This document shows, piece by piece, positions 34,181 through 46,254 of a DNA stretch of 64,000 nucleotides (positions are counted from its first letter, which is position 1; the number at the start of each line of letters is the position of its first letter). A program made the translations under genes and the position numbers. Origin of the DNA: Floccularia luteovirens (lineage: Eukaryota; Basidiomycota; Agaricomycetes; Agaricales; Squamanitaceae); contig VSJF01000002.1 of the NCBI GenBank assembly GCA_009739215.1, forward strand, positions 372,001-436,000. The letters run 5' to 3'. The notes beneath the pieces are model-generated. The model had not been told where the DNA came from, did not search any database, and saw only the letters and a program-made list of their open reading frames with translations.

Positions 34181-34872
34181 ACCTGTGGTGACTCATGGTG
34201 CACTCCCTGATATAAGTTTTGTGGAGGAGTGTGGGCGATAGAATTGTGGTAATATAGATATGTAAGTATGAAAGTGGACGTGGGATATGATAGAACGTCC
34301 ACAGGACCCAGGTGGAAGGTAAATCAATAAAGATGCAAAACATGAATAGGGTCAGTTAGGTATTTACTTTTTCAACAGCCTATCGAGATGTGAATGAAGT
34401 GACTTTTTCGTCAGAATGTTATAGATTGGCTTCGGTTTCGGTCATCTGGTATACGAGTAATGAATAATCATTACGGAGCTACCTTATGGTCAAAAGGGTC
34501 AAGAATATATGATGGAATTATGCTTTCTCCAAAAAGACATAATGTACATATGCATATGTCACAGATTGTCTCGCGGCCGAAGGTAAACTAAAAATTGGTG
34601 AACCTCAAAATCTCGCTAACCTACCACAGACGGAACTCTGAGACCTACACACATTACTTGCACACCATCTTCAGCCCAGCCTTTTACTCATTACAGAGCC
34701 GTTGCTGTGGGTTTGGTTTAGTCAATGACAACCATTGCAATACTTGATGATATGCTGAGTATATGGAGGTAAACGGTGGAATTTATTTTTATCTGCTTTC
34801 CCCATATATATTATGTCTGTCTAATCGAAAATCCAAAAGCTCCCTTTTTGAAAGTCAGCTTAGTGGTAGACA
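34181..34872. other. Intergenic upstream of reductase 2
   Basis: About 690 bp with no recognisable frame or repeat. It serves as the promoter region of reductase 2. Confidence 0.4.
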
Positions 34873-34879
34873 TATATAA
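34873..34879 (+). promoter_or_regulatory. TATA box of reductase 2
   Basis: TATATAA lies 45 bp before the ATG at 34918 and only 21 bp before an in-frame ATG at 34894, so the 34918 start is preferred. Confidence 0.5.
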
Positions 34880-34917
34880 TAGCCGTTTGAAGGTTGGAAC
34901 CAATTTACATTATAATC

Positions 34918-37900
34918 ATGCATAGGCCAACAGATTTGGTACAACCTCCGTATGACTGCTCGGTCACCATCCCAGAAACCATCGAATTCCACTGGAAACA
35001 TAACTCAGCGTTTCCCGCATATGTCTACAATGAAGATGGCACCCCGGATATCACAGAGATTTCTTATCTGGAATTCGGACGTGCAGCACATCGTGCAGCT
35101 CATGCTTTGCGCCCTAATCGTAATGGTCCAGGTAATGACGTGGTCGCATTCATTGCACTCACAGACACCATACAATATCATGCCAACTTTATTGGTCTGA
35201 TGAAAGCTGGTCTTATAGTAAGTTGAAGCCAGATTATCATTGATTGTTATCGGACTCAACTTTACAGCCCTTCCCAATTTCTCCTCGCAATACCGCCGCC
35301 GCAGTGGTTAATCTACTCAAGAAGACAAACTGCCATCGTATGATCGCTACCCAAGTAACACTGAAATCACTGCTCGGTGATATTAAAGCTGATATTGCTG
35401 CCAATGATCCTGAATTCGCGCTTGAAATTGAAGAAATACCACCATTGTCACTAATATATCCAAACCTTGGCAAAGAAACAGAACAAGATCATTTCGAACC
35501 CTATCCTGAACCAGAAACACGCACGCCGATAACGAATATCGCTCTATATCTGCACTCATCTGGAAGCACAGGGTTTGCAAAGCCTATTGCTCATACTCAT
35601 GAAGCGATGGTCCATTGGGCTTCATTCCGTTTGTTTCTATATGTCCACTATGACGGCCATTATGCTAATGATACGTTTACTAGCTTGCATTTCAGAACTC
35701 CGTGAATACCCAAAGGCAGGTAGTTTGGCTGCAATGCACATGCCTTCTTTCCACGTTTTAGGCATTTACAGCCAGATGCTCCTCCCCTTGTACGGGTGCG
35801 TTCCAACTGCTGTATATCCTCCCACGGCAAAGGCAGAACACCTGCCGCCTGTAATGCCTACCCCCGAAAACGTCCTTGATCATACTCAAAGAACGCGTTC
35901 AATCACGATGGTCACTGTCCCAGCATTTCTGCAGATATGGGCCCAAAATCCTAAGAGTGTAGATTTACTACGGAATTTGGATATTGTGGTCAGTGCGTTC
36001 TGGTTATATAAATTGTTGATGTTTTGAAACACAAGGATTACAGTTATTCTCAGGAGGGGCTGTTGCACGGAAAATCGGGGATTTCTTGTCCACAAATGGA
36101 GTAAATCTGAGGCCTATATATGGTGCTACGGAAATTGGATCTCCAACGAATATCTTCCCTAGACAAGGAGATGAGACAGATTGGGCATGGTTTGCATTTT
36201 GTGATAAAGCTAACCCCCGGTGGATTCCTCACTCAGATAACAAATTTGAATGTCAACTTTTGGTGTGTAAGATTCGGTACTCGGCCTTAACTTGCCTTAA
36301 ATTATTTCATCAGACTTCCAATACACACCGGGTTTCTGTTGAAAATTTATCCGATGTGAAGGGCTATGGCACATCAGATTTAATGGAGAGGCATCCAACG
36401 AAACATTACCTTTGGAGAGTGTAAGTTCTTCATGCTCACTTTTTTTCAGAAATTCTCTGACAAACAATTGAATCAGGGTTGGTCGAGCTGATGACGTTAT
36501 AATCCACTCTTCTGGAGAGAAGACTGTGCCAACACACACTGAAGACCTCGTGATGAGTAGCCCGTCGTATGTCCTCAATGCCGTATCTATCATTTAAATT
36601 CATATTAAATTAACAATTAAGAGTAATGGGGGTGGTCATGTTTGGTCGTAACCATGACCAGCCTGGCATTCTCATCGAGCCCAAAGCAGAACATGCGATC
36701 GACATAGATGATGAACAACAATTGACGCAGTTTAGAAACCAGATTTGGTACGTAGTTCCCGGATGCAAAACTAACTAGTTCTGAATTGAATCTTCTAGGC
36801 CTGTAGTCGAAGAAGCAAACAAATCGGTTCCTGGCTACAGTAAAATATACAAAGAGTTGATTATATTGACTCGGATAGGCAAACCTCTCCCGAGAGCCGG
36901 TAAAGGTACAGTAATGAGGAAACTTGCTTTGAAAGTATATGAAGGAGAAATCGAGGCACTGTAAGGTCGCATTTTAATACCCTGGTTTACAATAATAATA
37001 TTGATAAAATAGATATGCAACAATTGAATCCACTGCCAAAGGTGGAAGCGTTAAACCGCCAGTATCTTGGAGTGAGAAACACATCAAGCTATGGTTGTTA
37101 GAACAAGCAACAGATATAATTGCTGGACAGTATGATCCGTCAAGAGATCTGTTTGAGCAAGGATTCGATAGGTATGCTTACTCTCATTCTCAGCTATCGT
37201 CATTGACTCACCATGTCTACACCCAGTCTAAGTGCTACTGTCCTACGCCTCCGCATTGCCGGAACTCTCCAATCCGCTGATAACACCAACATCAAGGGTG
37301 CTTCTACAATGCTGTCACAAACTACCATTTACCAGTATCCTACAATCGACAGACTTTCCGTATATCTAGCAGCACTGGTCGCTGATCCCCAACACAGCTT
37401 GACTAGTAAAAGTCATAAGGAAGTCATTGAAGACATGATCAGTAAATATAGTGTCGGTTTCGGCACCATTCCTACCCATATTTCGCACCCGACCGAGGTT
37501 GTAGTCCTTATAACTGGCACTACTGGCAATCTCGGCTCTCAGGTCCTGCAGTACATTTTGCAAGATGACAACGTTAAGCGGGTATACGCCTTGAACCGTC
37601 CATCAGCCTCGCGTACGATTCTGGACCGCCACAATGACAGATTCAAAGACAAAGCTCTCGATTCTTCTCTTCTGACATCACCAAAACTCAAATATATCGA
37701 GGGTGATACCGCAGAGGATACCCTCGGTTTGCAGCCAGTTATTTATGATGAGGTAAGTACTTCTCATATTTACCCAACATATTCTGATGATATCGCAGCT
37801 TCGTAATACAGTCACTACAATCATTCACACCGCCTGGAGACTTGACTTTAACTTGACTTTAACTTCATACGAGCCCAACATCCGTGGAACACGTAATCTG

Positions 37901-38821
37901 ATTGACCTCGCCCTGTCTGGCCCACACGCATCCTCTGTCAGATTTTTGTTTACATCTTCCATAGCGTCTACATCGTCATGGGACCAATCTAAAGGTGCAT
38001 ACCCTGAAGAGGTGTTGACAGATGCTAGCTATGCAGTTGGTAATGGCTATGGAGAAGGAAAATACGTAGTTGAGAGGGTGAGTGATAGTGAGCTGTAGTT
38101 CCTTGGGTCGTATTACTGACTCTGTTTTCTCAGCTTCTCGAGAAAAGTGGCCTTCAAGCTACATCATTGAGAATTGGTCAAATCAGTGGAGGCCACCCTA
38201 ACGGTGCTTGGGCAACGACTGATTGGGTGCCTATTCTCGTCAAATCCAGTCTCACATTAGGCTCGTTACCATCGATGCATGGTGTTATTTCCTGGCTTCC
38301 AATGGACATCGTCGCAAAAGCAATTCTGGAAGCTGCGTCCACGAAAGACACTATCGCTAGAGCTTTGAACCTGGTCCATCCTCGACCAATTGCGTGGAAT
38401 TCGTTGATAAAACACATCAATGACGCTCTGACAAAGGAGAGAAAGCTCTCTTCCACTCTCCCTATCGTACCTGTTCAGGAGTGGTTTGCTGTTCTAGAGC
38501 GTAGTGGTCAAACGACCTCGCCCGAAGAACAAGTCAAAATTGTGCGCTTTTCTGTATAATTAAAGGATTGAATGATAACCTGAAATTTCTTATATCTAGC
38601 CTGCTATCAAACTGCTTGAATTCTTCCGTAGGTTATCTAATTTCGATGTTGTGATTGGGAAGTCAGGAAACACCGACACAAAAGAAGCTGGTGGTCTTGC
38701 AAAGCTTTCGACCACTAAAACACAAGCTATCAGCAATTCTATTAACAATGCGGCCGAAATCGGAGCTGATGATGCTATGCTATGGGTTAAATATTGGAAT
38801 GACGTTGGACTTTTCGGTTGA
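34918..38821 (+). CDS. Adenylate-forming reductase 2 (A-T-R, NRPS-like)
   Basis: A paralogue of the gene at 21659-25618 with the same domain order and intron positions. Seen here: 'SVTIPETIEFHWKHNS' start, P-loop YLHSSGSTGFAKPI, 'RPIYGATEIGSPT', 'VGRADDVIIHSSGEK', carrier GFDSLSAT (Ser split by the intron after 37170), reductase ITGTTGNLG, 'FLFTSSIAS' and GYGEGKY. The splices I followed keep one frame, including 'ASF|PCISEL' and 'LDIV|LFSGGAVA'. It ends in MLWVKYWNDVGLFG. Expected reaction: ATP-dependent activation of a carboxylic acid and NADPH reduction to an aldehyde in the cytosol. Clear protein divergence from reductase 1 (for example in the pocket-side segments) allows a different substrate. 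It sits between the dead DAO copy and the two minus-strand DAO genes, which converge on it. Confidence 0.93.
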
Positions 38822-39347
38822 TTTGGTATTTCCAAGAAGGAATATGTTTATGTATGTAAAAAAATGTATCGCTCTCAGTAAATTCATTGAGGAATTGAAT
38901 TGGATCTATGCTCCCTAGTCAGAAGGTTTTCTGTGCGATTGAGACCTCCTGGGAAGTGAATGAATACCGGACTATACTTCAATCTTTTTTGCTCTCACTA
39001 CAATGGTAGACCCTTATTGGGATCCCTCGGCTCCTGTACCGCAAATGCGCACATCGCCACTCTTTGTAAGTCGACGCAAACAACGGTCCATCTGGAGAAT
39101 ATCCTATTCAATTATTTGGGCCCCCCGCTGAGTTATGATCACTACCCCATTCATTTTCGATGTCATATCAGCTCGCCAGCTTGCACGGTAGAAATGGGAA
39201 AGATACAAGCTAATCGATTCAAATGAGAATATCAGTCACATCAGACCGGCCTCCAGAGGAAGTAAGGAGCTGCCCCTATGCACAAAAGAAAGCAGAAATT
39301 ATGATTATTGTGTAGTATATACCATATCTCTATCAATGCATAACATA
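38822..39347. other. Convergent spacer between reductase 2 and DAO 3
   Basis: The 3' flanks of both genes. The part near DAO 3 (about 39060-39110 and 39280-39345) resembles the 3' flank of DAO 4 at 43620-43800. No gene. Confidence 0.45.
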
Positions 39348-40825
39348 TTACAGGTGGGCCTTGACAAATTCAGTCGTTGCAGGAACTTCAGATTCCATCT
39401 CCTTGATTATTTCAAGGATGTCTCCAGCACAACCAAATGACAGAGTGAATCCAGATCCACCTTGTCCGTAGGAGTGAACAACACGACTCCCCTTCTGGCG
39501 CAGGTCACGCTCGACTCGGACATTGTCAAGAGTGCATGGACGGAGACCCTGAACAAATGGATATGGGTCAAATTCAGCGTTCTCAAGTCCGGGAACGAAG
39601 TCATTGCAACGTTTGCGCATGCGGAGGATTTCTGGGCTGTCCAGGTTCAAGTCTAGGGTGTTAGCTGTCTGGGCGATACCTACAATTTCATAACAGGCGT
39701 TAGCATGTTAACACTACTTGAGAGTTCAGAGGTTGCTTGCCTCCCAAAATCAGGGTCTCATCATTGCGAGGAACAATGAACACAATGTCTTCAATATCCT
39801 TTCCTTGCGTATCGTCGTGCGACACACAGAGTGCCTCAGTCACCTTTGGGAACTTCTTCCCATCATTAATCACTCGAATTAATGCTCCTCGGAGTGGGTA
39901 TACAGTAGGGTCAGATGCAAGGTCGGCAGCACCAAGCCCAGACGCGTTGACAATGGCATCCACTTTGTACTTGGAAAGGAGGTGCTTCTCCTGGTTGACG
40001 AGATCACCGGTGATCTTTTCCGACACGAGTTTTCCTCCTTTTGCGGTGACAATATCGCGCAACCAGAACATGTAACGATCAGTGTCGATGACAGGAGCAT
40101 CGTGTTTGTATGAGTCGACAACACCAGCTTCTTGGTTGACTTTATGTTTTGTGATCAAACTGCGGTCGCGGTTGAATCCTTGAATCTATAGGAACAAAAT
40201 GATTATAAGTGTTATGAATAGATAGAAGCAAGTAATACTAGCCTCAGGTGTAGATTGGATCTCAATCATTTTCTTCATCTGTCCAGGCATGTTCTCGAGG
40301 GGTTGTGAGAAGAAGAAATTGGCAGTGCGCATTCTAATGCCATGGTCCTCAACAGGGAGGATGTGCATCATTGTCTCGAAGTTGCGGTATGATGTCATGC
40401 ACCATTCCTTTGATTTCTCGAGCGAGATATAGTTTTGATGTTTGCCACAGACTGCGGGGGGCCATTCCCATCTAAAAGATAAGAATCCGTTATAAGTATG
40501 TATGTAAACCAAGAGGCTTCATGGGGCACTTACAGGGCACCAGCGATTTGGGAAGTGATGCGTTCAGGCAATGCTGCCCATTTCTCGGATACTACTGTCA
40601 CTGCATACCCAGCGTCAAGCAAGCTCCAAGCAGTCTGGTGAACCATCAGTGTTGCACAGGGTTAAATATGTTATGGATGATATTTACTGTCAATCCTGTC
40701 ACGCCACCCCCAATGACGAGAACATTTTTGAATTTGGGGGAAGGTTTTGATGGGTTGGGGCCTTCGAATAGAATGAGCTCTTTGCCAACGGGAGCGAGAT
40801 GGAAGTTTGTGTTAACGGAAGGCAT
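39348..40825 (-). CDS. FAD-dependent oxidase, DAO family, copy 3
   Basis: On the minus strand: exon 5 39348-39679, exon 4 39741-40185, exon 3 40243-40471, then exons 2 and 1 up to the ATG at 40823-40825. All motifs of copy 1 are kept (Rossmann GGGVTGLT, DAO signature, AHL end). Both intron 4 (donor at 40241-40242) and intron 5 (donor at 39739-39740) begin with GC, so two of its four introns are GC-AG. Exon 4 shares 'LRDIVTAKGGKL' with copy 4, while promoter blocks and the intron 4 sequence resemble copy 1. Same predicted peroxisomal flavin oxidase role; no break found. Confidence 0.9.
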
Positions 40826-40922
40826 GTCTAGTGATTAAAATGAAATTAAGGTGTAATCAGAGGAGCTGGTGAAGTTTTCTAGGCGTCGGTGCTGTGATGT
40901 CGATTGAAGTGAAATTCGAACT

Positions 40923-40929
40923 TTATATA
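40923..40929 (-). promoter_or_regulatory. TATA box of DAO 3
   Basis: TATATAA on the minus strand, about 98 bp before the ATG, as in the other copies. Confidence 0.55.
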
Positions 40930-41172
40930 TGATTTAGAAAACCCCAAAAGACATGCGTTGTACCCTGCGAGGCGAGAATAGACCCTGGGAGGATTGAAAC
41001 GAACATCTGTGGGATGGGTCGGATTCCGAAGTGTGAATTCATCAGTTTTGTCTTTGGATGGCAGCTACAAGGTAGAATTTTCGCAGCATTCTCTCCAGAT
41101 GTTGGCTTGAAATGGTGGTCGAGAACTGGAAGACCCTTCGGCTAGTGGTAAAAATTTTCGGTCCATCTTCGG

Positions 41173-41177
41173 CCAAT
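41173..41177 (+). promoter_or_regulatory. CCAAT box of DAO 3
   Basis: CCAAT on the plus strand within CTTCGGCCAATCAGT, 348 bp upstream of the minus-strand start. Confidence 0.5.
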
Positions 41178-42289
41178 CAGTATTTGGTGCTAGCCCCACA
41201 ATTACGAGGTGAGAGCTTGAACTACTGTGGTATGTACGCAAGGACATCAATGTGGATTTACCACAGCCGTGAGAAGGCTTGTTATTCTAGAGGGAGAAAT
41301 GCAATGAACTAGGGTGGTCCAGAGCCGCATTGTTGAAGTTCGTCAGACAACAGTTGATCGAAAAGCAAACAACTACAGTTCCGTCTAGACTGTCATACTA
41401 AGTAACAATCTCACAGCGGGAGCAATTCCTTTCCTTTTGGCGAATGGCCCGCTACAGGTTTCTTTCTTAAAACTGAAGACCATATCTTGATATATTGGTG
41501 TCCTCCAAGAAAGAGTATGTGGCCAAGATATGTAGTGAATGAATAGCAATAACAATTTAAGTATCAACGAAGTCTCAGAACTCCGAAGGCTTGTATATGT
41601 TTGGTTCCGAAGTCTTTGACAAGCTCGCCAATATCGTCGCTGGATTTTCTTTCATGCCAACAACAGCGATAATTCCAAGTGTCTGCAGCTGCTATGAACC
41701 ATAGATAATCTATACCACAATACGCATTCAAGTCTCTACAGTCTTCGGTTCTTCATCGCATACTGACGCTCATATCATTGCTGCTTTCCTCTTGAAGTTA
41801 AACTGTTGAAACAACTGTCCAGAACTGACACCCCGACTCCTGGAGCTGAGAGCTTTACTAATTTGGGTAAAAATATGGTATGATGCGGATAACAGCAGCA
41901 GAACGAATCAGCAAGTAAGTACGAATGTCTGCAGCACAAGCATTAAAATATTAAAACCCAGAGCTGCACGTGGTTGGATCACCAGCTGCTCCTTCTATTA
42001 AACTACGTCGGGGTCTTTGTGGGGTGTCATCTGAGTTTGCTGTAGCATACAGATGAGCTAGTGTTCAGTGATGTGATAACTTTACCATTCCAATTTTGTT
42101 ATATTTACTACTATTACACAACTACTTGTTCATGAAACGTTTTATCAAGATTGTACGTTCCAGTCTTTTGTTTCAGAAGAGGCTAACGATTTATCAGGGA
42201 ATTGGATAGTTAAAATTATCAGTTTACGTATCACAAATAAAAGCACCAGGTTTGTCTCTTAACACACTTCACGTTTCCCTTCTTAGCAA

Positions 42290-43520
42290 TTTATTTTAGT
42301 GCTACAACCGCCAAACTGAATTTGATCATTCGGGATAATCACAATTAAATTGTCATCAATGTATGATGTTCCACATCTATTTAAAGCATGCGTGAGTCAG
42401 TGTTGTCCAGGAAGAGCTCCACAACCGCTTACTTTCATACCTAACATGCAAGGTACATAAGAAATATATAAAATAATACTTAAGTCAACGAAGCATGAAG
42501 GGTCCTATACTCCCTGCTGACTCCTCGGCAACCCTAGACATAGGGTTGCTGTGACAGCCAGCGGGCAAGACAATCCATGTCTACACGGTAGTCGTGCCCT
42601 ACCCCTAATTTTCTATGGCAGCGGAGCCATTTTAAGCCCCCATGATATGCGCTATTCGCACGCGCTACCCCTGCCACTGCATTGAGCCCAGTGATTTCCG
42701 CGGGTGAAAAAGAAATTGAATGAAGAATTGAAAAAAGAAGAAAAGAAGAAGAAAAGAATGAAATCCCGGTGCGCGGCCCTATGGAGATTGCACCAAGCCT
42801 TCCAACCTCCGGACAGAGGCAGTCGCTGAGGTGATCCCCTCAGGTCACAAACCCATCCGAGCCCCTGCCATCGGTCACAGAAGAGCCGCCGTTCCGCCCA
42901 ATCCCCCCGCGTTGGTTCCATGCTTTCCTCCAAGCCCATGGCTACTTCGCCAAGCAGGCCCGCCGCACTCAGCCCGGCGAGCAAGATACCACGTCCCCCC
43001 CAAGCTACCACCCTCCGTTCTATCTACTGAAGAACTAACTATTGCCAGGCCTGGACTTGAGAGTAACGTCGACCAGAGTGTGAGCGGGTTGTCGCCAGAT
43101 CAGAGCCAGAGAACCATGGAACGTTGCAAGCGAATTTTGAGGGAAGCAGATGAGGGGGGAAAAGAGAAGCAGGTAGAGAAGTGAAGAAGGAAATGGGCCA
43201 TTTTATATGTTTCCTAAGGCGGTCAGCGACTGGATCGAATCAACAATCGGACTAGAAAGGATATGTTTTGATGGATCTCAATGTCAAACAAATGCTCGCT
43301 GTTATCTCATTCGCTCGTTATTTTAGATTATGTCTTACTTTCTTGACTTTTTTAGAATCACACTTACAACTTTTGTGTACATTTTTGTTTGTTGTGGTCA
43401 GCCACTAAAGGTAGGTGGCAGGGAAAGGTACAACCGCTCTTCCTCACTGTTTGCTTCTCGCTACGGGAGTGGATTCTCGTCAGGATTCCTAAGTAATATC
43501 AGTTATCCCAAAGCACAATA
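42290..43520 (-). repeat. Repeat R, full copy (R2), inverted relative to R1
   Basis: The reverse complement carries the same landmarks as R1: CTTTGGGATAACTGATATTA at 43515, ATAACGAGCGAATGAGAT, ACATATAAAATGG, the GC-rich middle, TAGGGCACGAC near 42600, a clear hairpin CAACCCTA...TAGGGTTG at about 42530, then the distal promoter-like tail. It lies between DAO 3 and DAO 4. Confidence 0.7.
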
Positions 43521-43805
43521 ATGACTAAGGCTATTGCCAATGAGCTGTGGCAAGAAGTAAATTGTTTCTCCCATGGTCATGGTTATTGAACCTCAGTTAA
43601 ATGTGCACGTCATCATTCATTATAACTCGATGCAAACGGCGGTCCGTCTGGAGAACACTCTGTAGCCTTACTACCAGATTCAATTATTCGTAGGCAGGAG
43701 CGGTATGACATGACATATTGCGAGAATAGGTGCACAAGAGAAAGCCGAAAGTTATGATTATACAAATGCTATGTACCATATCTCTATCAGTTGATAATAA
43801 ATATC
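43521..43805. other. 3' flank of DAO 4
   Basis: Short spacer shared with the 3' flank of DAO 3 (CGGTCCGTCTGGAGAA block near 43635). Nothing else seen. Confidence 0.4.
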
Positions 43806-45272
43806 TTAAAGGTGGGCCTTGACAAATTCAGTTGTCGCAGGAACTTCAGATTCCATCTCCTTGATGATTTCAAGGATGTCTCCAGCACATCCAAATGACA
43901 GAGTGAATCCAGATCCACCTTGTCCGTAGGAGTGAACAACACGACTGCCCTTCTGACGCAGATCACGCTCAACTCGGACATTGTCGAGAGTGCATGGACG
44001 AAGACCTTGAACAAATGGATATGGGTCAAATTCAGCATTCTCAAGTCCGGGAACAAAGTCATTGCAACGTTTGCGCATGCGGAGAATTTCTGGGCTGTCG
44101 AGGTTCAAGTCCAGGATATCAGCTGTTTGTGCAATACCTGCAATTCATAACAGTATGTCAGTAAATTTATACAACTGAACTTTTGCAGCTCTGCTTACCT
44201 CCCAAGATCAGGGTCTCGTCATTGCGAGGAACAATGAACACGATATCCTCTATGTCCTTCCCTTGCGTATCGTCGTGCGACACACAGAGTGCCTCAGTCA
44301 CCTTTGGGAATTTCTTCCCATCATTGATCACTCGAATTAATGCTCCTCGGAGTGGGTATACAGTGGGATCTGATGCAAGGTCGGCAGCACCAAGTCCAGA
44401 TGCGTTGACAATCGCATCGACATTGTATTTGGCAAGGAGGTGCTTCTCCTGGTTGACGAGATCACCAGTGATCTTTTCCGACACGAGCTTTCCACCTTTT
44501 GCAGTGACAATATCGCGCAACCAGAACATGTAACGATCAGTGTCGATGACAGGAGCATCGTGTTTGTATGAGTCGACAACACCAGCTTCCTGGTTGACTT
44601 TGTGTTTTGTGATTAAACTGCGGTCGCGGTTGAACCCTTGGATCTGTAAGATAATTCTCGTAAACACGTGTTACTGATGGACGGATGTGGGTAGAACTTA
44701 CTTCGGAGGTAGATTGAATCTCAATCATCTTTTTCATCTGTCCAGGCATATTCTCGAGGGGTTGCGAGAAGAAGAAATTGGCAGTGCGCATTCTAATGCC
44801 ATGGTCCTCAACAGGGAGGATGTGCATCATTGTCTCGAAGTTGCGGTACGATGTCATGCACCATTCCTTTGATTTCTCAAGCGATATGTAGTTTTGGTGT
44901 TTGCCACACACAGCCGGGGGCCATTCCCAGCTAAACAATCCGTTGTGAATTTACGTGTAGGTTGTACATATGGAATGCTTACAGGGCACCAGCAATTTGG
45001 GAGGTGATGCGTTCAGGCAATGCTGCCCATTTCTCGGATACTACTGTCACTCCATACCCAGCGTCGAGCAAGCTCCAGGCGGTCTATCAAGCTGTTAGTG
45101 ATATACAGAGTTATATATGTTATGGGTGATTTACTGTCAATCCTGTCACGCCACCTCCGATGACGAGAACATCTTTGAATTTGGGAGAAGGTTTTGATGG
45201 GTTGGGACCATCGAATAGAATAAGCTCTTTGCCAATGGGGGCAAGATGGAAGTTGGTGTTGACGGAAGGCAT
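43806..45272 (-). CDS. FAD-dependent oxidase, DAO family, copy 4
   Basis: On the minus strand, with stop at 43806-43808 and ATG at 45270-45272. Exon 5 is 43806-44137, exon 4 44199-44643 and exon 3 44702-44930. It has the same five-exon plan and motifs as the other copies, with C-terminus EFVKAHL. Introns 4 and 5 both have normal GT donors (44700-44701 and 44197-44198), unlike copies 1-3. One change near the middle reads AKYNVDAIV instead of KYKVDAIV. The distal promoter is closest to that of DAO 2. Predicted flavin oxidase with the same role; intact. Confidence 0.9.
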
Positions 45273-45350
45273 GTCTAGTGATTAAAAGGAAATTAATGTG
45301 TAATCGGAGGATACTGGTGAAGTTTTCTAGGTGTAAGTAAAATTCGACCT

Positions 45351-45357
45351 TTATATA
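45351..45357 (-). promoter_or_regulatory. TATA box of DAO 4
   Basis: TATATAA on the minus strand, about 79 bp before the ATG. The spacing is shorter because of a small deletion in the leader. Confidence 0.5.
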
Positions 45358-45587
45358 TGATTCAAGAAACCGATCTGAAAGGTAAGTAGTAGACTCTGTA
45401 AGGATATTGGGAGCAAACATTTCTGGGACGTGTTGGATTCCGAAGTGTGAACTCGTCAATTTCGTTGTTGGATACTAGTAACACGACAAAATTCTTGCAA
45501 CATTCCTTCCAGATGCTGACTTGAAATAGTGGTCGGGAAAAGAAAAGACTACTCGGTTAGTAGTAAAAATTCTCGGTCCATCTTCGG

Positions 45588-45592
45588 CCAAT
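45588..45592 (+). promoter_or_regulatory. CCAAT box of DAO 4
   Basis: CCAAT within the conserved CTTCGGCCAATCAGT block, 316 bp upstream of the start. Confidence 0.5.
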
Positions 45593-46254
45593 CAGTATTT
45601 GATACAAGCCCCACAATTACGGGGTGAGACCATGAACTGCTGTGGCATGTACGTAAGGACATCAAAGTGGGTTTACTACAGCCGTGAGAAGGCCTGCTAG
45701 AGTGGAAGGAGTTCTAGACAGAGAGATGCAATGAACTCATGTGGTCCAGGGCCGAATAATTTGAAGTTCGTTGAAGCAATCTTACAACAGTTAACGTTAT
45801 CCAAAAATCAAGGCAAGTAAACAACCACAGTTCCGTTTGTCATAAGTAACAATCTTACAACCCAAAAGTGAGCAATCCCTTGCTCTTGTGCAAATAGCTT
45901 TGTTGAATCCGAAGGTCATATTGGTTGGCCTAAGAAGGGAATACGGACAAGAAAAGATGTGGACAAAGTATACTAGAAGAAACAATATATGCATCTGGAA
46001 GTCCGTAATAGGCGTCGTATTTGGTTCCGAGGTCTATGACAAATATCGTTGCTGGACTTCGTTTCATAACAACGATACTTCCAAGTCTGCAGCTGCTCTG
46101 GATACTGCAAAATGTTACTTAACTCGGGTTGATGGACCATGCTATCCGCTGGTGAAAATCGCGCAACACAATTACATTGCACAAAACAACACGGCAGATA
46201 ATATTGTCAACGTTTATACTTTTAGTCAACAAAACATTTAGTCAAAGCACAAAA

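Larger units (their letters stand above)
40826..42289. other. Upstream region of DAO 3
   Basis: About 40826-41640 is DAO promoter DNA, the reverse complement of the region before DAO 1, including the far TTGTCAAAGACTTCGGAACC block near 41610. From about 41650 to 42290 I see nothing I can name. The TATA and CCAAT boxes are listed separately. Confidence 0.5.

Noticed and set aside
39737..40075. Long antisense frame (112 codons) in DAO 3, with similar antisense frames in the other DAO copies
   Set aside because: It mirrors the conserved sense exon 4. It has no splice logic or motifs of its own, and its conservation is explained by the sense protein.
42500..42560. Hairpin near the 3' part of repeat R as a Helitron end
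   Set aside because: No CTRR end at the required distance, no TC start and no A/T insertion site could be shown.
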